In this document: piece after piece, positions 37,580 through 46,308 of the stretch
How the letters are laid out: each line of letters begins with the position of its first letter
How positions within the stretch are numbered: the stretch's first letter is position 1
The notes under the pieces: model-generated
Told to the model about the DNA's origin: nothing
The model's input: the letters and a program-made list of their open reading frames with translations, nothing else
Database searches by the model: none
DNA from: Cytophagaceae bacterium
GTDB taxonomy: Bacteria > Bacteroidota > Bacteroidia > Cytophagales > UBA9547
Direction: 5' to 3'
DNA length: 64,000 nucleotides
Assembly: GCA_027488865.1 (NCBI GenBank)
Contig: JAIYAU010000036.1
Location: forward strand, 21,723-85,722
Position numbers and translations under genes: made by a program

Positions 37580-38015
37580 ATATAGGTTTTATGGTTAATA
37601 CTTAAAACTTCTAGGCCTATTTAAGTGGCAATGGCGGTTTTAAATTGATAATTATTAATATTGTTTGGATGTTATAAAGCTAAGGTTTGGAAGAGTAGGA
37701 TACTAAATAATGGATATTACAAATCCAAATTTTCAATTATTGTTGGGATATTTAAATTTTGGTTCTACCTACTGATAAACAAACAGGGTCTCTTATAATA
37801 TACAAATGATTATTTTCAATAAAACTCTTGAGTTCGGTTCTCAAATTTAAAGTCTACTAGTATCCCTCAACTTATAAAAATAAAGATAATATCAAAAACA
37901 CCATTGCGTATTTAATATGTAACTCATTCATCATTATTTGCCACTCTCAGGAAATTTCTAATTTCGCTCAAGTTGATTGGTCTTTGTTTAAGTTATAGAA
38001 TTATTTATTAAGTTC
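37580..38015. other. Long AT-rich divergent region between proS and the T9SS cluster
   Basis: About 435 bases with no supported gene. It must hold promoters for both directions. I see no clean -33/-7 pair for the rightward cluster; several AT-rich palindromes exist but none is diagnostic. Confidence 0.4.
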
Positions 38016-38168
38016 ATGAAACTCAAACAAACCAAACAAATTTTAAGCTTTGGAGCTTACTTAAGATGTCTCTTTTTGGACAGCCAAATGAAACTACTAA
38101 AATACTTTGTAGGTATGGCAACCTTTATGACTTATTTAATATCAAAGGAGAAAAATAGTTATGTATAA
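38016..38168 (+). CDS. Possible 50-residue leader protein overlapping the next gene
   Basis: ATG at 38016 opens a frame (MKLKQTKQILSFGAYLRC, then a hydrophobic part KYFVGMATFMTYLI) whose stop codon lies inside the ATGTATAA start of the next gene, an 8-base overlap. An AAAGGAG just upstream of the overlap could serve the next gene's ribosome binding. It may couple translation or be chance; no homology is recognised. Confidence 0.3.
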   Translation: MKLKQTKQILSFGAYLRCLFLDSQMKLLKYFVGMATFMTYLISKEKNSYV

Positions 38169-38622
38169 AAAATATTTGCTTTTAGTCTTTTTATTGCAAG
38201 CTTGGTGGGTCCAAGCTCAGACTGATTTTAATGCAACCTTAATTACTAGTTTTTCAAGTTTAGAAAACTCAAAGATGGTGGTAGAAAATACCCTAGGAGA
38301 GGTATTGGTTAACAACTTTACTAATGTAAATGTGTATTTTACAAATGGTAACAATGGTTTTAATTTTGATAATGTTTCTTCCGTGGAAGAATATACTGAT
38401 TTTAAATTGACTGAATATCTCTATCCTAACCCAGCCGTAGATAAGGTATATTTTACTAATACACCCCATATGAGTTTTGTAACGGACCTGATTGATCCAC
38501 TTGGAAGAAATTACTATATTCAATTTAACAATGGTGAAGCAATTTTAAATAATTTAGACAAAGGTTTATATCAAGTTAAAAACCCAATAACTAATAATTT
38601 TCATAAACTAATAATTAAATAA
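38161..38622 (+). CDS. Small secreted protein with T9SS type A sorting domain
   Basis: 153 residues. Signal peptide (MYKKYLLLVFLLQAWWVQAQ). The first half of the mature protein is short and Asn/Thr rich; the last 80 residues (EYLYPNPAVDKVYFTNTP, LIDPLGRNYYIQF, LDKGLYQVKN) are a type A sorting domain recognised by the type IX secretion pore. The cargo part is only about 50 residues, so the function may be as a small surface or cell-cell protein. Preceded by AAAGGAG, an unusually good ribosome site for this phylum. It is 2 bases from the next gene. Confidence 0.72.
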   Translation: MYKKYLLLVFLLQAWWVQAQTDFNATLITSFSSLENSKMVVENTLGEVLVNNFTNVNVYFTNGNNGFNFDNVSSVEEYTDFKLTEYLYPNPAVDKVYFTNTPHMSFVTDLIDPLGRNYYIQFNNGEAILNNLDKGLYQVKNPITNNFHKLIIK

Positions 38623-38624
38623 AC

Positions 38625-40829
38625 ATGAAATCAATAGGCCTAATAATATTCACGTTATTTGTTAACTTACTTTTTGCTCAGGTACCAAAAACAATTAGTT
38701 ATCAAGGACTTGCGAGGGATTCTTCCGGAAATGCTCTGGCAAACAAAACCATTGGAATAAAAATATCAATTTTAGAAAATGCCTCAAACCAAGTTGTTTA
38801 TTCGGAACTACAAACGCCTTCTACCAATAAATTTGGGAACTTCTCTTTACAAATTGGAAATGGCACTTCTAAAACAGGCATTTTTGGAGAGGTGAATTGG
38901 GCAAATGCAAAAAATGTTAAGTTAGAAATAGATCCTAATGGAGGCAGTAATTATGAATTGAATGGAATAAGCCCCTTGAATAGTGTTCCTTTTGCCCTTT
39001 ATGCTGAAAAAGTAAATTTAAAACTTGGTAAGGGTTTAGTTTTTAAAGGAGATTCTCTTTTGCTTACAGTTTCCAGTTCTATCAATCAGTTGTGGGGTGA
39101 GAATGTGAATGACAAAAGTATTTATTACAATGATGGGGTAATAATCGGTTCAAATAAGGCATCTAATTCCAATTCTTTATTATCCGTGGCAGGAAATAAA
39201 CCTTATGGAATATTTCCAGATGATCCTAGAGAAATGGTTGTTATCCACAATACTTCAACTGATAATTCGTCACTAAGTATGTTAAATTTATATTCAGGAA
39301 GTAGTAAAACAAGTGGCAAGCTAACCTTATTACATGCGGGTCCAGAATACACCCTTTCAGGATCTGAGGGATCTAATCAAAGTATAATTGCTGGATCAGG
39401 AACCAACGGATTGGTAATTGCTGCTGATAATACGCCAGGTAAAATTGTTTTTAAAACGGGAGGCCAATTATCATCTAATAATAGAGGAGTTATTACAAAT
39501 ACAGGCAATTGGGGGATTGGAACACAAACTCCAACAGCCAAGCTACACACGTTAGGTACAGTTAGGTTTGAATCCTTGAATAATATTGATACTTTATCTA
39601 GAATTCTAGTGTCTGATATTAATGGAAATATTAGTTACAGAAATGCTTTAACCTTAACCTCCTCTAACAATACTTGGAACAATAGCGATAATTTGGTTTA
39701 TTTAAATAGCTCTAAGAATGTTGCTATAGGTACCAGTTCTCCAAATAATAGCAATGCAGTATTGTCTGTTGAAAGCAGTAGAGCCTATGGCATATTCCCT
39801 AATGATCCAAGAGAAATGGTAAGAATTCATAATACCTCTACAGATAATGCCTCCTTAGCTGGTTTGTCTTTATTTGCAGGGAATATTCAAAATGGTGGAA
39901 TCGCAATCGTACATCATGGATCAACCTATGCCTTAAGTGGAGCCGCTTATCAAAATTTAAGTGCAATTGGTGCTAGTGGATCAAATGGTTTGTTGTTGCA
40001 CGCAACTAATACAACTGGTAAAATTGAATTAATGACCGCTGGTCAATCTAGAGGAGTTATTACAAATACAGGCAATTGGGGGATTGGAACTCAATCTCCA
40101 ACGGCTAAACTACACACCTTAGGCTCCATTAGGTTTGAATCCTTAAATAACATGGATACTTTATCAAGAGTTCTTGTGTCTGATATAAATGGAAATATTA
40201 GCTATAGAAAGGCTTCAACCTTAACCGCCTCTAACAATACTTGGAACAATATTGGTAATTTGGTTTATTTAAATAGCTCTAAAAATGTGGCTATTGGTAC
40301 CAGTTCTCCCAACAATAGCAATGCAGTATTGTCTGTTGAAAGCAGTAGAGCCTATGGAATATTCCCAAATGATCCTAGAGAAATGGTTGTTATCCACAAT
40401 ACTTCAACTGATAATTCATCATTAAGTATGTTAAATTTATACTCAGGAAGTAGTAAGACAAGTGGCAAGCTAACTTTATTACATGCGGGTCCAGAATACA
40501 CCCTTTCAGGATCTGAGGGATCTAATCAAAGTATAATTGCTGGATCAGGAACCAACGGATTGGTAATTGCTGCTGATAACACGCCAGGTAAAATCGTTTT
40601 TAAAACTGGAGGCCAACTATTATCAAATAACAGAGGAGTTATTACAAGTACGGGCAATTGGGGGATTGGAACTCAATCTCCAACGGCTAAACTACATGTA
40701 AGTACGGGTGACGTTTATATCGATGATCCTACCAAAGGAATTGTTATGAAAGCATCAAACGATCAATGCTTTAGAATAAAAGTGGCGAATGACGGAACCT
40801 TAAACTCAACTCTAATCCCTTGTCCATAA
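38625..40829 (+). CDS. Tail-fibre-like surface protein with tandem repeats
   Basis: 734 residues. Signal peptide (MKSIGLIIFTLFVNLLFAQ), then an N-terminal domain common in Bacteroidota surface proteins (TISYQGLARDSSGNALANKT and LNSVPFALYAE). Residues about 172-690 are three copies of a 189-194-residue module (NRGVITNTGNWGIGTQTPTAK, in part; AIGTSSPNNSN). The module resembles phage tail-fibre and adhesin stalk repeats. The C-terminus ends in RIKVANDGTLNSTLIPCP, a tail-fibre-like ending, and lacks a recognisable T9SS sorting domain, so its export route is unclear. Confidence 0.7.
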   Translation: MKSIGLIIFTLFVNLLFAQVPKTISYQGLARDSSGNALANKTIGIKISILENASNQVVYSELQTPSTNKFGNFSLQIGNGTSKTGIFGEVNWANAKNVKLEIDPNGGSNYELNGISPLNSVPFALYAEKVNLKLGKGLVFKGDSLLLTVSSSINQLWGENVNDKSIYYNDGVIIGSNKASNSNSLLSVAGNKPYGIFPDDPREMVVIHNTSTDNSSLSMLNLYSGSSKTSGKLTLLHAGPEYTLSGSEGSNQSIIAGSGTNGLVIAADNTPGKIVFKTGGQLSSNNRGVITNTGNWGIGTQTPTAKLHTLGTVRFESLNNIDTLSRILVSDINGNISYRNALTLTSSNNTWNNSDNLVYLNSSKNVAIGTSSPNNSNAVLSVESSRAYGIFPNDPREMVRIHNTSTDNASLAGLSLFAGNIQNGGIAIVHHGSTYALSGAAYQNLSAIGASGSNGLLLHATNTTGKIELMTAGQSRGVITNTGNWGIGTQSPTAKLHTLGSIRFESLNNMDTLSRVLVSDINGNISYRKASTLTASNNTWNNIGNLVYLNSSKNVAIGTSSPNNSNAVLSVESSRAYGIFPNDPREMVVIHNTSTDNSSLSMLNLYSGSSKTSGKLTLLHAGPEYTLSGSEGSNQSIIAGSGTNGLVIAADNTPGKIVFKTGGQLLSNNRGVITSTGNWGIGTQSPTAKLHVSTGDVYIDDPTKGIVMKASNDQCFRIKVANDGTLNSTLIPCP
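39138..40697 (+). repeat. Three tandem 0.57-kb modules in the tail-fibre-like gene
   Basis: Copies begin at 39138, 39720 and 40287 (spacings 582 and 567 bp, whole codons). Copies 1 and 3 are almost identical over a few hundred bases (from 39231 and 40380), whereas copy 2 is diverged in its centre. This suggests recent recombination between outer copies. The third copy is shortened at its end. Confidence 0.85.
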
Positions 40830-40917
40830 GTAACAAATAAAAATAATTTCAACTTTAATTGGATAGTTCTTTTTACTTATTTCATATATTCGTGTTCTGT
40901 TTTTCTGGGCACGATAT

Positions 40918-41391
40918 ATGAAACTAGTATTAGGCTTTGTACTAATCCACATAAATATTAGTCTTTTTTCTCAAGTTGTCACCAACCTAAGTTCTGGTCA
41001 GATTTTTAATTCTAAGAATGATCTTTTCATTGAAAATTATATTGGAACATTTGCTATCTCTTATTATAGTAACACTATACACAATCTCCAAGAAGGATTG
41101 TTCCATTATCCAGTAAGAAAGCTACCTACACCAACAGAACCTAATAATCAAACCCAACTATTCGAGGTTGTTACTCCAAACAATGACAATAAAAATGATT
41201 TTTTAGTATTTGAAAATCCCAAAAAACTAACGCATAAGCTTGAAATATATAACGCCTTTGGCAACCTTATTTTCACCTCGGAAGATTATAAAAATAATTG
41301 GTGTGGAGAATCAGTAGATGCTGGCCAATATTACTATTTACTTCAATTGCCTGACCAGTCCATTCAAGGAACACTGATTTTAGTTAAATGA
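40918..41391 (+). CDS. Minimal T9SS type B sorting-domain protein
   Basis: 157 residues: signal peptide (MKLVLGFVLIHINISLFSQ), about 60 residues of mature sequence, then a type B (gliding-motility-associated) C-terminal domain with EVVTPNNDNKNDFLVFE, LEIYNAFGNLIFTSEDYKNNW and AGQYYYLLQLPDQS. Half of the mature protein is sorting signal. Its stop overlaps the start of the PorP/SprF gene by four bases, coupling cargo to partner. Type B cargo are known to depend on SprF/PorP-like partners, so they likely act as a pair. Confidence 0.78.
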   Translation: MKLVLGFVLIHINISLFSQVVTNLSSGQIFNSKNDLFIENYIGTFAISYYSNTIHNLQEGLFHYPVRKLPTPTEPNNQTQLFEVVTPNNDNKNDFLVFENPKKLTHKLEIYNAFGNLIFTSEDYKNNWCGESVDAGQYYYLLQLPDQSIQGTLILVK

Positions 41392-42326
41392 GGCTGTTTT
41401 TACTAATCATTGTTGGTTGTTTCGGAACAAATACTTTGAAATCTCAAGACTTGTTTCTAAACAATTTATACCAAGTGAATTACCTCCAGTTAAATCCAGC
41501 TTACACTGGCAACCAATCATTAATAAGAATTAATTTATTATTGAATAGGCCTATAACCAACCAAAAAAGCCTTTATTCACATAATTACGTTTCATTTGAT
41601 ATGCCTATTAATCAAGAAAGGGTGGGTATTGGTGCATATGTTAAACAAGAAAAAATGGCGGGTTATTCTAACATCGATGGTTTGGTATCTTATTCGTATA
41701 AAATAAAAATAGCAAAAGGACTTTTGGCCTTTGGTTTAAATGCCGGGTTTTCTCAGTTTAAGGTTGACTTCGATATGTGGAAAAGAAAAGACCAAGACGA
41801 TGAGCTGTTGAAAGAAAGGCAAATTCAAACAACAAAACCAAATTTTAATTTTGGATTATTATATAATAAAAAGAACTTGAATATTGGATTAGGCATCAAT
41901 CACCTTCAAAATAATTACTTGATATCAAATCGAATTTTTAGAATTAAAAGGATATATAATTTTAATCTGGAGTATAAGAGTTCCATTTCGGCACGGTGGA
42001 GCTTCAATCAACTCTATTTAATTCGATCCACTCTTTCAACTACAAACTATTTAGTTCAATACACCTTAAGTTATTCAAATGAAATTTGGTTAGGGATAGG
42101 ATATAGAAATAATGGATTTGTTAATTTTTCATGTGGGTTACAACTAAATAAAATTAACCAAGCCTTAGAAAAGAGTAAATTGTTTTATGCCTATGAGACT
42201 AGACTAAATAATTCCCTTTTTGGTGTTAATACACATAACATTGGATTAGAATTTCTTTTTGAAAAACCAAAAAATGCCAAAAATGTGCTTAAAAATGGTA
42301 AATTAATTTCGCCGACTGATTTGTAA
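41388..42326 (+). CDS. PorP/SprF family T9SS outer-membrane protein (first copy)
   Basis: 312 residues. Signal peptide followed by LFLNNLYQVNYLQLNPAYTGNQ, the conserved N-terminal motif of PorP/SprF barrels (NPAYTG), then GIGAYVKQEKMAGYSNIDGLVSYSY and repeated aromatic beta strands. These 12-14-strand barrels help export or attach type B cargo. The gene starts inside the stop of the mini type B protein (ATGA) and ends 2 bases before the PD40 lipoprotein gene. Confidence 0.88.
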   Translation: MRLFLLIIVGCFGTNTLKSQDLFLNNLYQVNYLQLNPAYTGNQSLIRINLLLNRPITNQKSLYSHNYVSFDMPINQERVGIGAYVKQEKMAGYSNIDGLVSYSYKIKIAKGLLAFGLNAGFSQFKVDFDMWKRKDQDDELLKERQIQTTKPNFNFGLLYNKKNLNIGLGINHLQNNYLISNRIFRIKRIYNFNLEYKSSISARWSFNQLYLIRSTLSTTNYLVQYTLSYSNEIWLGIGYRNNGFVNFSCGLQLNKINQALEKSKLFYAYETRLNNSLFGVNTHNIGLEFLFEKPKNAKNVLKNGKLISPTDL

Positions 42327-42328
42327 AA

Positions 42329-43603
42329 ATGAATGGTTTTCTTCTTTCGTTGGCAGCAGTAATAATTTTGCTCTTAAATAGTTGTGTTATGTTTAAACAA
42401 AACTACCATAAGGATTTAGGCTTGGCATATTACGAAACAAATCAGCACTTTTTGGCAATTCCTCATTTGAAAAAAGCCATTAGAAAGGACCCTGCCAATT
42501 CACAATTAATAAAAAAGCTCACTCTTTCTTATTATAAGACTAATCGTAATGATGCAGCCTTAAAGGCTTTTTTATACCTCGATCAACATAATTTGCTTAA
42601 TGATACCCTTTCGTGGTACTATATAAAAACTTTAAAAAAGTGTGACAAAAAAAATATTCTAAACCAACTAAAAGCAAAGCTGAAGGTAAAAAATGAACTT
42701 ATTGCTGGGTTTATCAAAACCGAACTCGAATTTTATGATTCAACTTTAACCTGGATAGGCAAAAAGCATAATTATTTTTTTATTAAATCTAATAATCTAA
42801 ACACTCCTTTTTCTGAACTTAATCCAAGCTATAGGCATAAAGATCAACTTGTGTTTTTATCTAATCGCGAGTCTGTTATTATCAAAAAAAAATCAGGAGA
42901 TACAGGAATGCCTGCTTACAATATTTTTGTTACACGAATTGATAGCATAAAACTTGTAAATTCAAAAAAAGTATATTTTGGGGTGAATACGCCTTTCTCC
43001 TCACTTATAAATTCGCCTAACCATGAAGGAGCCGCAAGTTTTTCTAGTGACGGCAAATACGTATTCTATTCAAGATTATCTAAGGACGAAGACAATCAGT
43101 ATCGTTTTAAGTTATATCAAGCAACTAAAGGAAATGTAGGTTGGGAGAATGAATTGACCTTTAGTTTTAACAAAAAAAGGTGCTCTTTTATTCAACCATT
43201 TATCGATTCAACTGGATTGTTATTTTTTTTCACATCTGATATGGAAGGAGGTTATGGAGGAACAGATATTTATGTTTGTATTAAAAAAAATGAATTATGG
43301 TCTAATCCCATTAATCTTGGACCTTCCATCAACACTGTACACAATGAAATAAACCCTTACTTCTCTGCTGACAGTACCTTATATTTTGCTTCAAATAGAC
43401 CAAATTCAATGGGAGGCTACGACCTTTTTTCTTCGAAAATAAAAGATGACGAATGGGGTACTGCGCAAAATCTTAAACATCCTTTAAATTCGATTCAAGA
43501 TGACCTTTCATTTTTAAAAATTTACAATAATATATTGGCCATTGTTAGTAATAGAACAGAAAGCAAAGGGGAAACAGATATTTTATTTTTTAGGAATAAA
43601 TAA
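42329..43603 (+). CDS. TPR/PD40 beta-propeller lipoprotein (PorE-like, no OmpA domain)
   Basis: 424 residues. Lipoprotein signal (LLLNSC). TPR helices (YYETNQHFLAIPHLKKAIRKDP) up to about residue 130, then WD40-like PD40 propeller repeats such as LVFLSNRES, YVFYSRLSKDED, LLFFFTSDMEGGYGGTDIYV and LYFASNRPNSMGGYDLFSS. The same TPR-PD40 order occurs in PorE-type T9SS proteins, which also carry a peptidoglycan-binding OmpA domain; that part is absent here. It is 2 bases from the PorP gene, so it likely works with that exporter. Confidence 0.78.
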   Translation: MNGFLLSLAAVIILLLNSCVMFKQNYHKDLGLAYYETNQHFLAIPHLKKAIRKDPANSQLIKKLTLSYYKTNRNDAALKAFLYLDQHNLLNDTLSWYYIKTLKKCDKKNILNQLKAKLKVKNELIAGFIKTELEFYDSTLTWIGKKHNYFFIKSNNLNTPFSELNPSYRHKDQLVFLSNRESVIIKKKSGDTGMPAYNIFVTRIDSIKLVNSKKVYFGVNTPFSSLINSPNHEGAASFSSDGKYVFYSRLSKDEDNQYRFKLYQATKGNVGWENELTFSFNKKRCSFIQPFIDSTGLLFFFTSDMEGGYGGTDIYVCIKKNELWSNPINLGPSINTVHNEINPYFSADSTLYFASNRPNSMGGYDLFSSKIKDDEWGTAQNLKHPLNSIQDDLSFLKIYNNILAIVSNRTESKGETDILFFRNK

Positions 43604-43652
43604 AAGCAACCTTTTTGTGGTATATTGTATCTAAGATTTAAATAACCCTAAA

Positions 43653-44174
43653 ATGACCTTTTTAGAGGCTAAAAATAAAGAAATTAGTAATAAGGAAATA
43701 AAGAAACTGTATTTGGAAATTGCACCAAAATTAAAAGGTGTGGCTTACAGGTATTGTAAAGATGAGTCAAAAGCGGAGGATTATGTGCACGATGCTTTTA
43801 TTATTATTATTTCTAAGTTGCATACGTTCAGAGCAGAAAGTAATATTAAAACTTGGGCTACAAGAATTTTAATAAATGTAATTCTTGGAGATAAGCAAAA
43901 AGCCAAGTTTTTTGATGATATAGATACATTAGAATCGGAATTTGAAGATAACGCAGATTCCACACTAACAATTATCGCAAACAATGAAATTCTTTCCTCG
44001 GTCATGAAACTTCCTGAAGGAAAACGAATTATATTTAATCTATATGTGGTAGAAGGTTATTCTCATGAAGAAATTGCCCAAATGCTAAATATTTCTGAGG
44101 GTACCTCAAAGTCACAACTGGCTAAGGCAAAGCAAATTTTACGGTCAATCTATCAAAACAATCGCTATGAATAA
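43653..44174 (+). CDS. ECF-type RNA polymerase sigma factor
   Basis: 173 residues. Region 2 (LEIAPKLKGVAYRYCKDESK, AEDYVHDAFIIIISKL, TWATRILINVIL) and region 4 (LPEGKRIIFNLYVVEGYSHE, EIAQMLNISEGTSKSQLAKA) are intact, with no region 3. It directs transcription of a small regulon, usually controlled by an adjacent anti-sigma. The next gene overlaps by 8 bases and encodes a membrane protein of the expected layout. The 49-bp gap to the PD40 gene and common strand suggest it may regulate the upstream cluster. Confidence 0.92.
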   Translation: MTFLEAKNKEISNKEIKKLYLEIAPKLKGVAYRYCKDESKAEDYVHDAFIIIISKLHTFRAESNIKTWATRILINVILGDKQKAKFFDDIDTLESEFEDNADSTLTIIANNEILSSVMKLPEGKRIIFNLYVVEGYSHEEIAQMLNISEGTSKSQLAKAKQILRSIYQNNRYE

Positions 44175-44769
44175 CAACAAACTAGATGATGATTTTGAAG
44201 CTTTTGCCAAAGATGAATTGGAAAAGTTCGAAATGCCAGTTTCTGATGAACTTTGGAATAGAATAGATCATCATTACCAAAATTCAAAGGAAAGCAGCAA
44301 TTTAGCCTCCTTCCTTAAAAAATATAAATTTTTTATCGGAGGAACTGTGATCTTAATTGGATTATGTTGGTTTTTGTTAAATGAAACCTCTCAGGAATCC
44401 GCTAAAAATGGTTTAGAATTAAATGGTCACAAGGTGTTGGTACCTACTTCAGCTATTAAAGAAAACAGTATTACAACGCCGTCTCCTAACAAAAAAGCGA
44501 TTAAAGTAGTATCAAATTTTCCTCATTCTACATCTTCCAATGGACAAAGCTTAAAAGAAAATGCCACCCCTAATCCTATTATTGAAGATAAAGTAACTAG
44601 CCAACCTGAAGAAATAGTTACTTCACCTGAAATTACGAAAAAGGATACATCAGTCACAAAACTTGTTGATAAGTTGGAACTACCAGTGGTTCGAAAATCC
44701 CTTTTTGAGAAACTTAATTCTACTAATGATTCTGTTAATGAATTGTTTATAAAGAAAGTAAAGAAGTAA
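44167..44769 (+). CDS. Probable membrane-bound anti-sigma factor
   Basis: 200 residues with an acidic N-terminal cytosolic part (DDDFEAFAKDELEKFEMPVSDELWNRI), one transmembrane helix (about 56-74, FFIGGTVILIGLCWFLL) and a Ser/Thr/Pro-rich periplasmic tail. No zinc-binding HxxxCxxC motif is seen. The overlap with the sigma gene is typical of sigma/anti-sigma pairs. The function is inferred from this arrangement. Confidence 0.68.
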   Translation: MNNNKLDDDFEAFAKDELEKFEMPVSDELWNRIDHHYQNSKESSNLASFLKKYKFFIGGTVILIGLCWFLLNETSQESAKNGLELNGHKVLVPTSAIKENSITTPSPNKKAIKVVSNFPHSTSSNGQSLKENATPNPIIEDKVTSQPEEIVTSPEITKKDTSVTKLVDKLELPVVRKSLFEKLNSTNDSVNELFIKKVKK

Positions 44770-44963
44770 TTAAGATAACGCTAGCATTAAGTAGTTTTAA
44801 AAAAGTTTTAGGTTTTGTTATTACCATTCTAAAAAGGTTGTATGAAATTGGTAATGAGATCCTTATTCGTATGCCACCAAATAGGTACTTTATTGTCGAA
44901 AAATTAACTTAAATACTCCAAAAATTTTATTCAAACTTTTCGCCTATTGGTAACTTTGTAAGT

Positions 44964-44971
44964 TATATTTG
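44964..44971 (+). promoter_or_regulatory. -7 promoter box (TATATTTG) of hemJ
   Basis: TATATTTG matches TAnnTTTG and lies 22 bases before the TTG start. TTGG at 44947 is nearer than the normal 21-base spacing, so the -33 element is uncertain. Confidence 0.4.
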
Positions 44972-44993
44972 TGTTCATAAAAACGAAGGATTT

Positions 44994-45548
44994 TTGGATT
45001 ATATTGGTTATATCAAAGCCCTGCATATTATTTTTGTGGTAACTTGGTTTGCAGGTTTGTTTTATATCGTAAGATTATTCATTTATTATCGAGAGTCTTT
45101 TGATTTACCTCAACCAAATAAGCAGATCCTTACAAGTCAATTTGCGATCATGCAAAAGCGTCTTTGGTATGGAATCACTTGGCCATCAGCTATATTAACA
45201 ATTTTTTTTGGGGTATGGACGGTTATCTCTTATAACAAACTGGCATCAACATGGTGGTTACAGACGTTTATGTTGGTAAAATACACCTTAGTTATAGGTC
45301 TTTTGGTTTATCATGGTTGGTGCCAACACGTAATGAATATCATCAAAAGTGGAAATCTTAAGTACAGTCCAACGTTTTTAAGAATAATGAATGAGGTAGC
45401 TACTGTATTCTTGGTAGCTATTATTTTTGTAATTGTATTAAAAGACGCATTAAGTTGGGTATTTGGCCTACTGGGAATTGTTGTTTTTTCAATTCTACTA
45501 TTACTTGCAATTAGGATTTACAAATACGTTAGAAAGGACGGAAATTAA
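44994..45548 (+). CDS. hemJ: HemJ-like protoporphyrinogen IX oxidase (CopD family)
   Basis: 184 residues, four or five hydrophobic helices. The N-terminal IKALHIIFVVTWFAGLFYIVRLF is the HemJ signature (conserved His11 and Arg), with YHGWCQHVMNIIKSG and LRIMNEVATVFLVAIIFV after it. HemJ oxidises protoporphyrinogen IX in heme synthesis where HemG/HemY are absent. The start is TTG (MDYIGYIKALH). Many database entries are named CopD family, so the name is a homology inference. No other heme genes are close. Confidence 0.85.
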   Translation: MDYIGYIKALHIIFVVTWFAGLFYIVRLFIYYRESFDLPQPNKQILTSQFAIMQKRLWYGITWPSAILTIFFGVWTVISYNKLASTWWLQTFMLVKYTLVIGLLVYHGWCQHVMNIIKSGNLKYSPTFLRIMNEVATVFLVAIIFVIVLKDALSWVFGLLGIVVFSILLLLAIRIYKYVRKDGN

Positions 45549-45761
45549 GGCAATCTTGGAATAACCACACCACAATAGTCTACCTTGCCGTCCATGCCAA
45601 ATGTGTGCTCTACTTGGCAAGAGGGCATTTGGTTTTATGCCTAGTCTAATCTTTTGTCTTCTTCTAAATGTGCTTGGCAAAACAGGCTGCATCTGGTGTA
45701 TTTCTTGTAAAATGGCCTCCCAACTAGCATATTTTGACGCTAAGGGTCTCACCGGCAACGG

Positions 45762-46073
45762 AATATGAATACCTTTTAAGAAGTATTGTGTAGCCAACAA
45801 ATGGACGTTTATCTTCTTTCATTTCTTAGCGATAGCTGCATATTCTGCCTTTATCTTAGGTACTAACATTGCTTGATTGGCATAGTGAACCGCTTCGCGG
45901 AACTTGCTGCGACTTTTCTGCTGATTGGGCGTGTTTGATATCGGACCTGAGTACTTTAGATAGTGTACGATGTGCCCGCCCTTTTGCCGACGAAACACCC
46001 ATTTCCCAAAAGTGCCAACCACTCCATTTAATACACCAGCCTTGATAAGATACTCCAATCGATCGCGTTCCAT
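45762..46073 (-). pseudogene. Decayed small Bacteroidota protein with in-frame TGA
   Basis: From ATG at 46073 the frame reads GVLNGVVGTFGKWVFRRQKG, then SRSKFREAVHYANQAMLVPK and AEYAAIAKK before a TGA at 45819-45821. Six codons later, in the same frame, comes LLATQYFLKGIHIP, which looks like the continuation of the same protein. It resembles a family of short Bacteroidota proteins with a G-(K/D)-WVFR beta hairpin and KFREAVHYA helix, function unknown. The segment is visibly GC-richer than its surroundings. Downstream frames are scrambled, so I treat it as a remnant. Confidence 0.5.
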
Positions 46074-46139
46074 GCCACAAATTTAAAATCGCACAGTGCA
46101 ACCAGTGTGCATGGTGGAAAAAAGTTTAAGGTTGGTTGA

Positions 46140-46293
46140 AAGGTAAAGGGAGCATACTCGAAGAATGCTTGGAAGATGACCGTAGGATAAGGACAAGAAG
46201 CATTATTATGGTGATAGCTTTTATGGTACGTACACAAAACGCCTCTATCCTCAAATACCACTCAAAGAGTTTCTGTCGGAACTTAATAAATAG
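46140..46293 (+). pseudogene. Frameshifted C-terminal coding remnant
   Basis: One frame reads KVKGAYSKNAWKMTVG up to a stop; a shift near 46185 continues DKDKKHYYGDSFYGTYTKR and LYPQIPLKEFLSELNK to a TAG at 46291-46293. The second part has balanced composition like a real protein C-terminus. The family is not recognised. It sits next to the pseudogene on the other strand. Confidence 0.35.
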
Positions 46294-46308
46294 TTATAAT
46301 ATAAAGTT

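Noticed and set aside
45501..45800. 99-codon minus frame overlapping the hemJ 3' end
   Set aside because: Only its first 13 codons look like protein (continuation of the pseudogene); the rest overlaps hemJ antisense and has random-looking composition.
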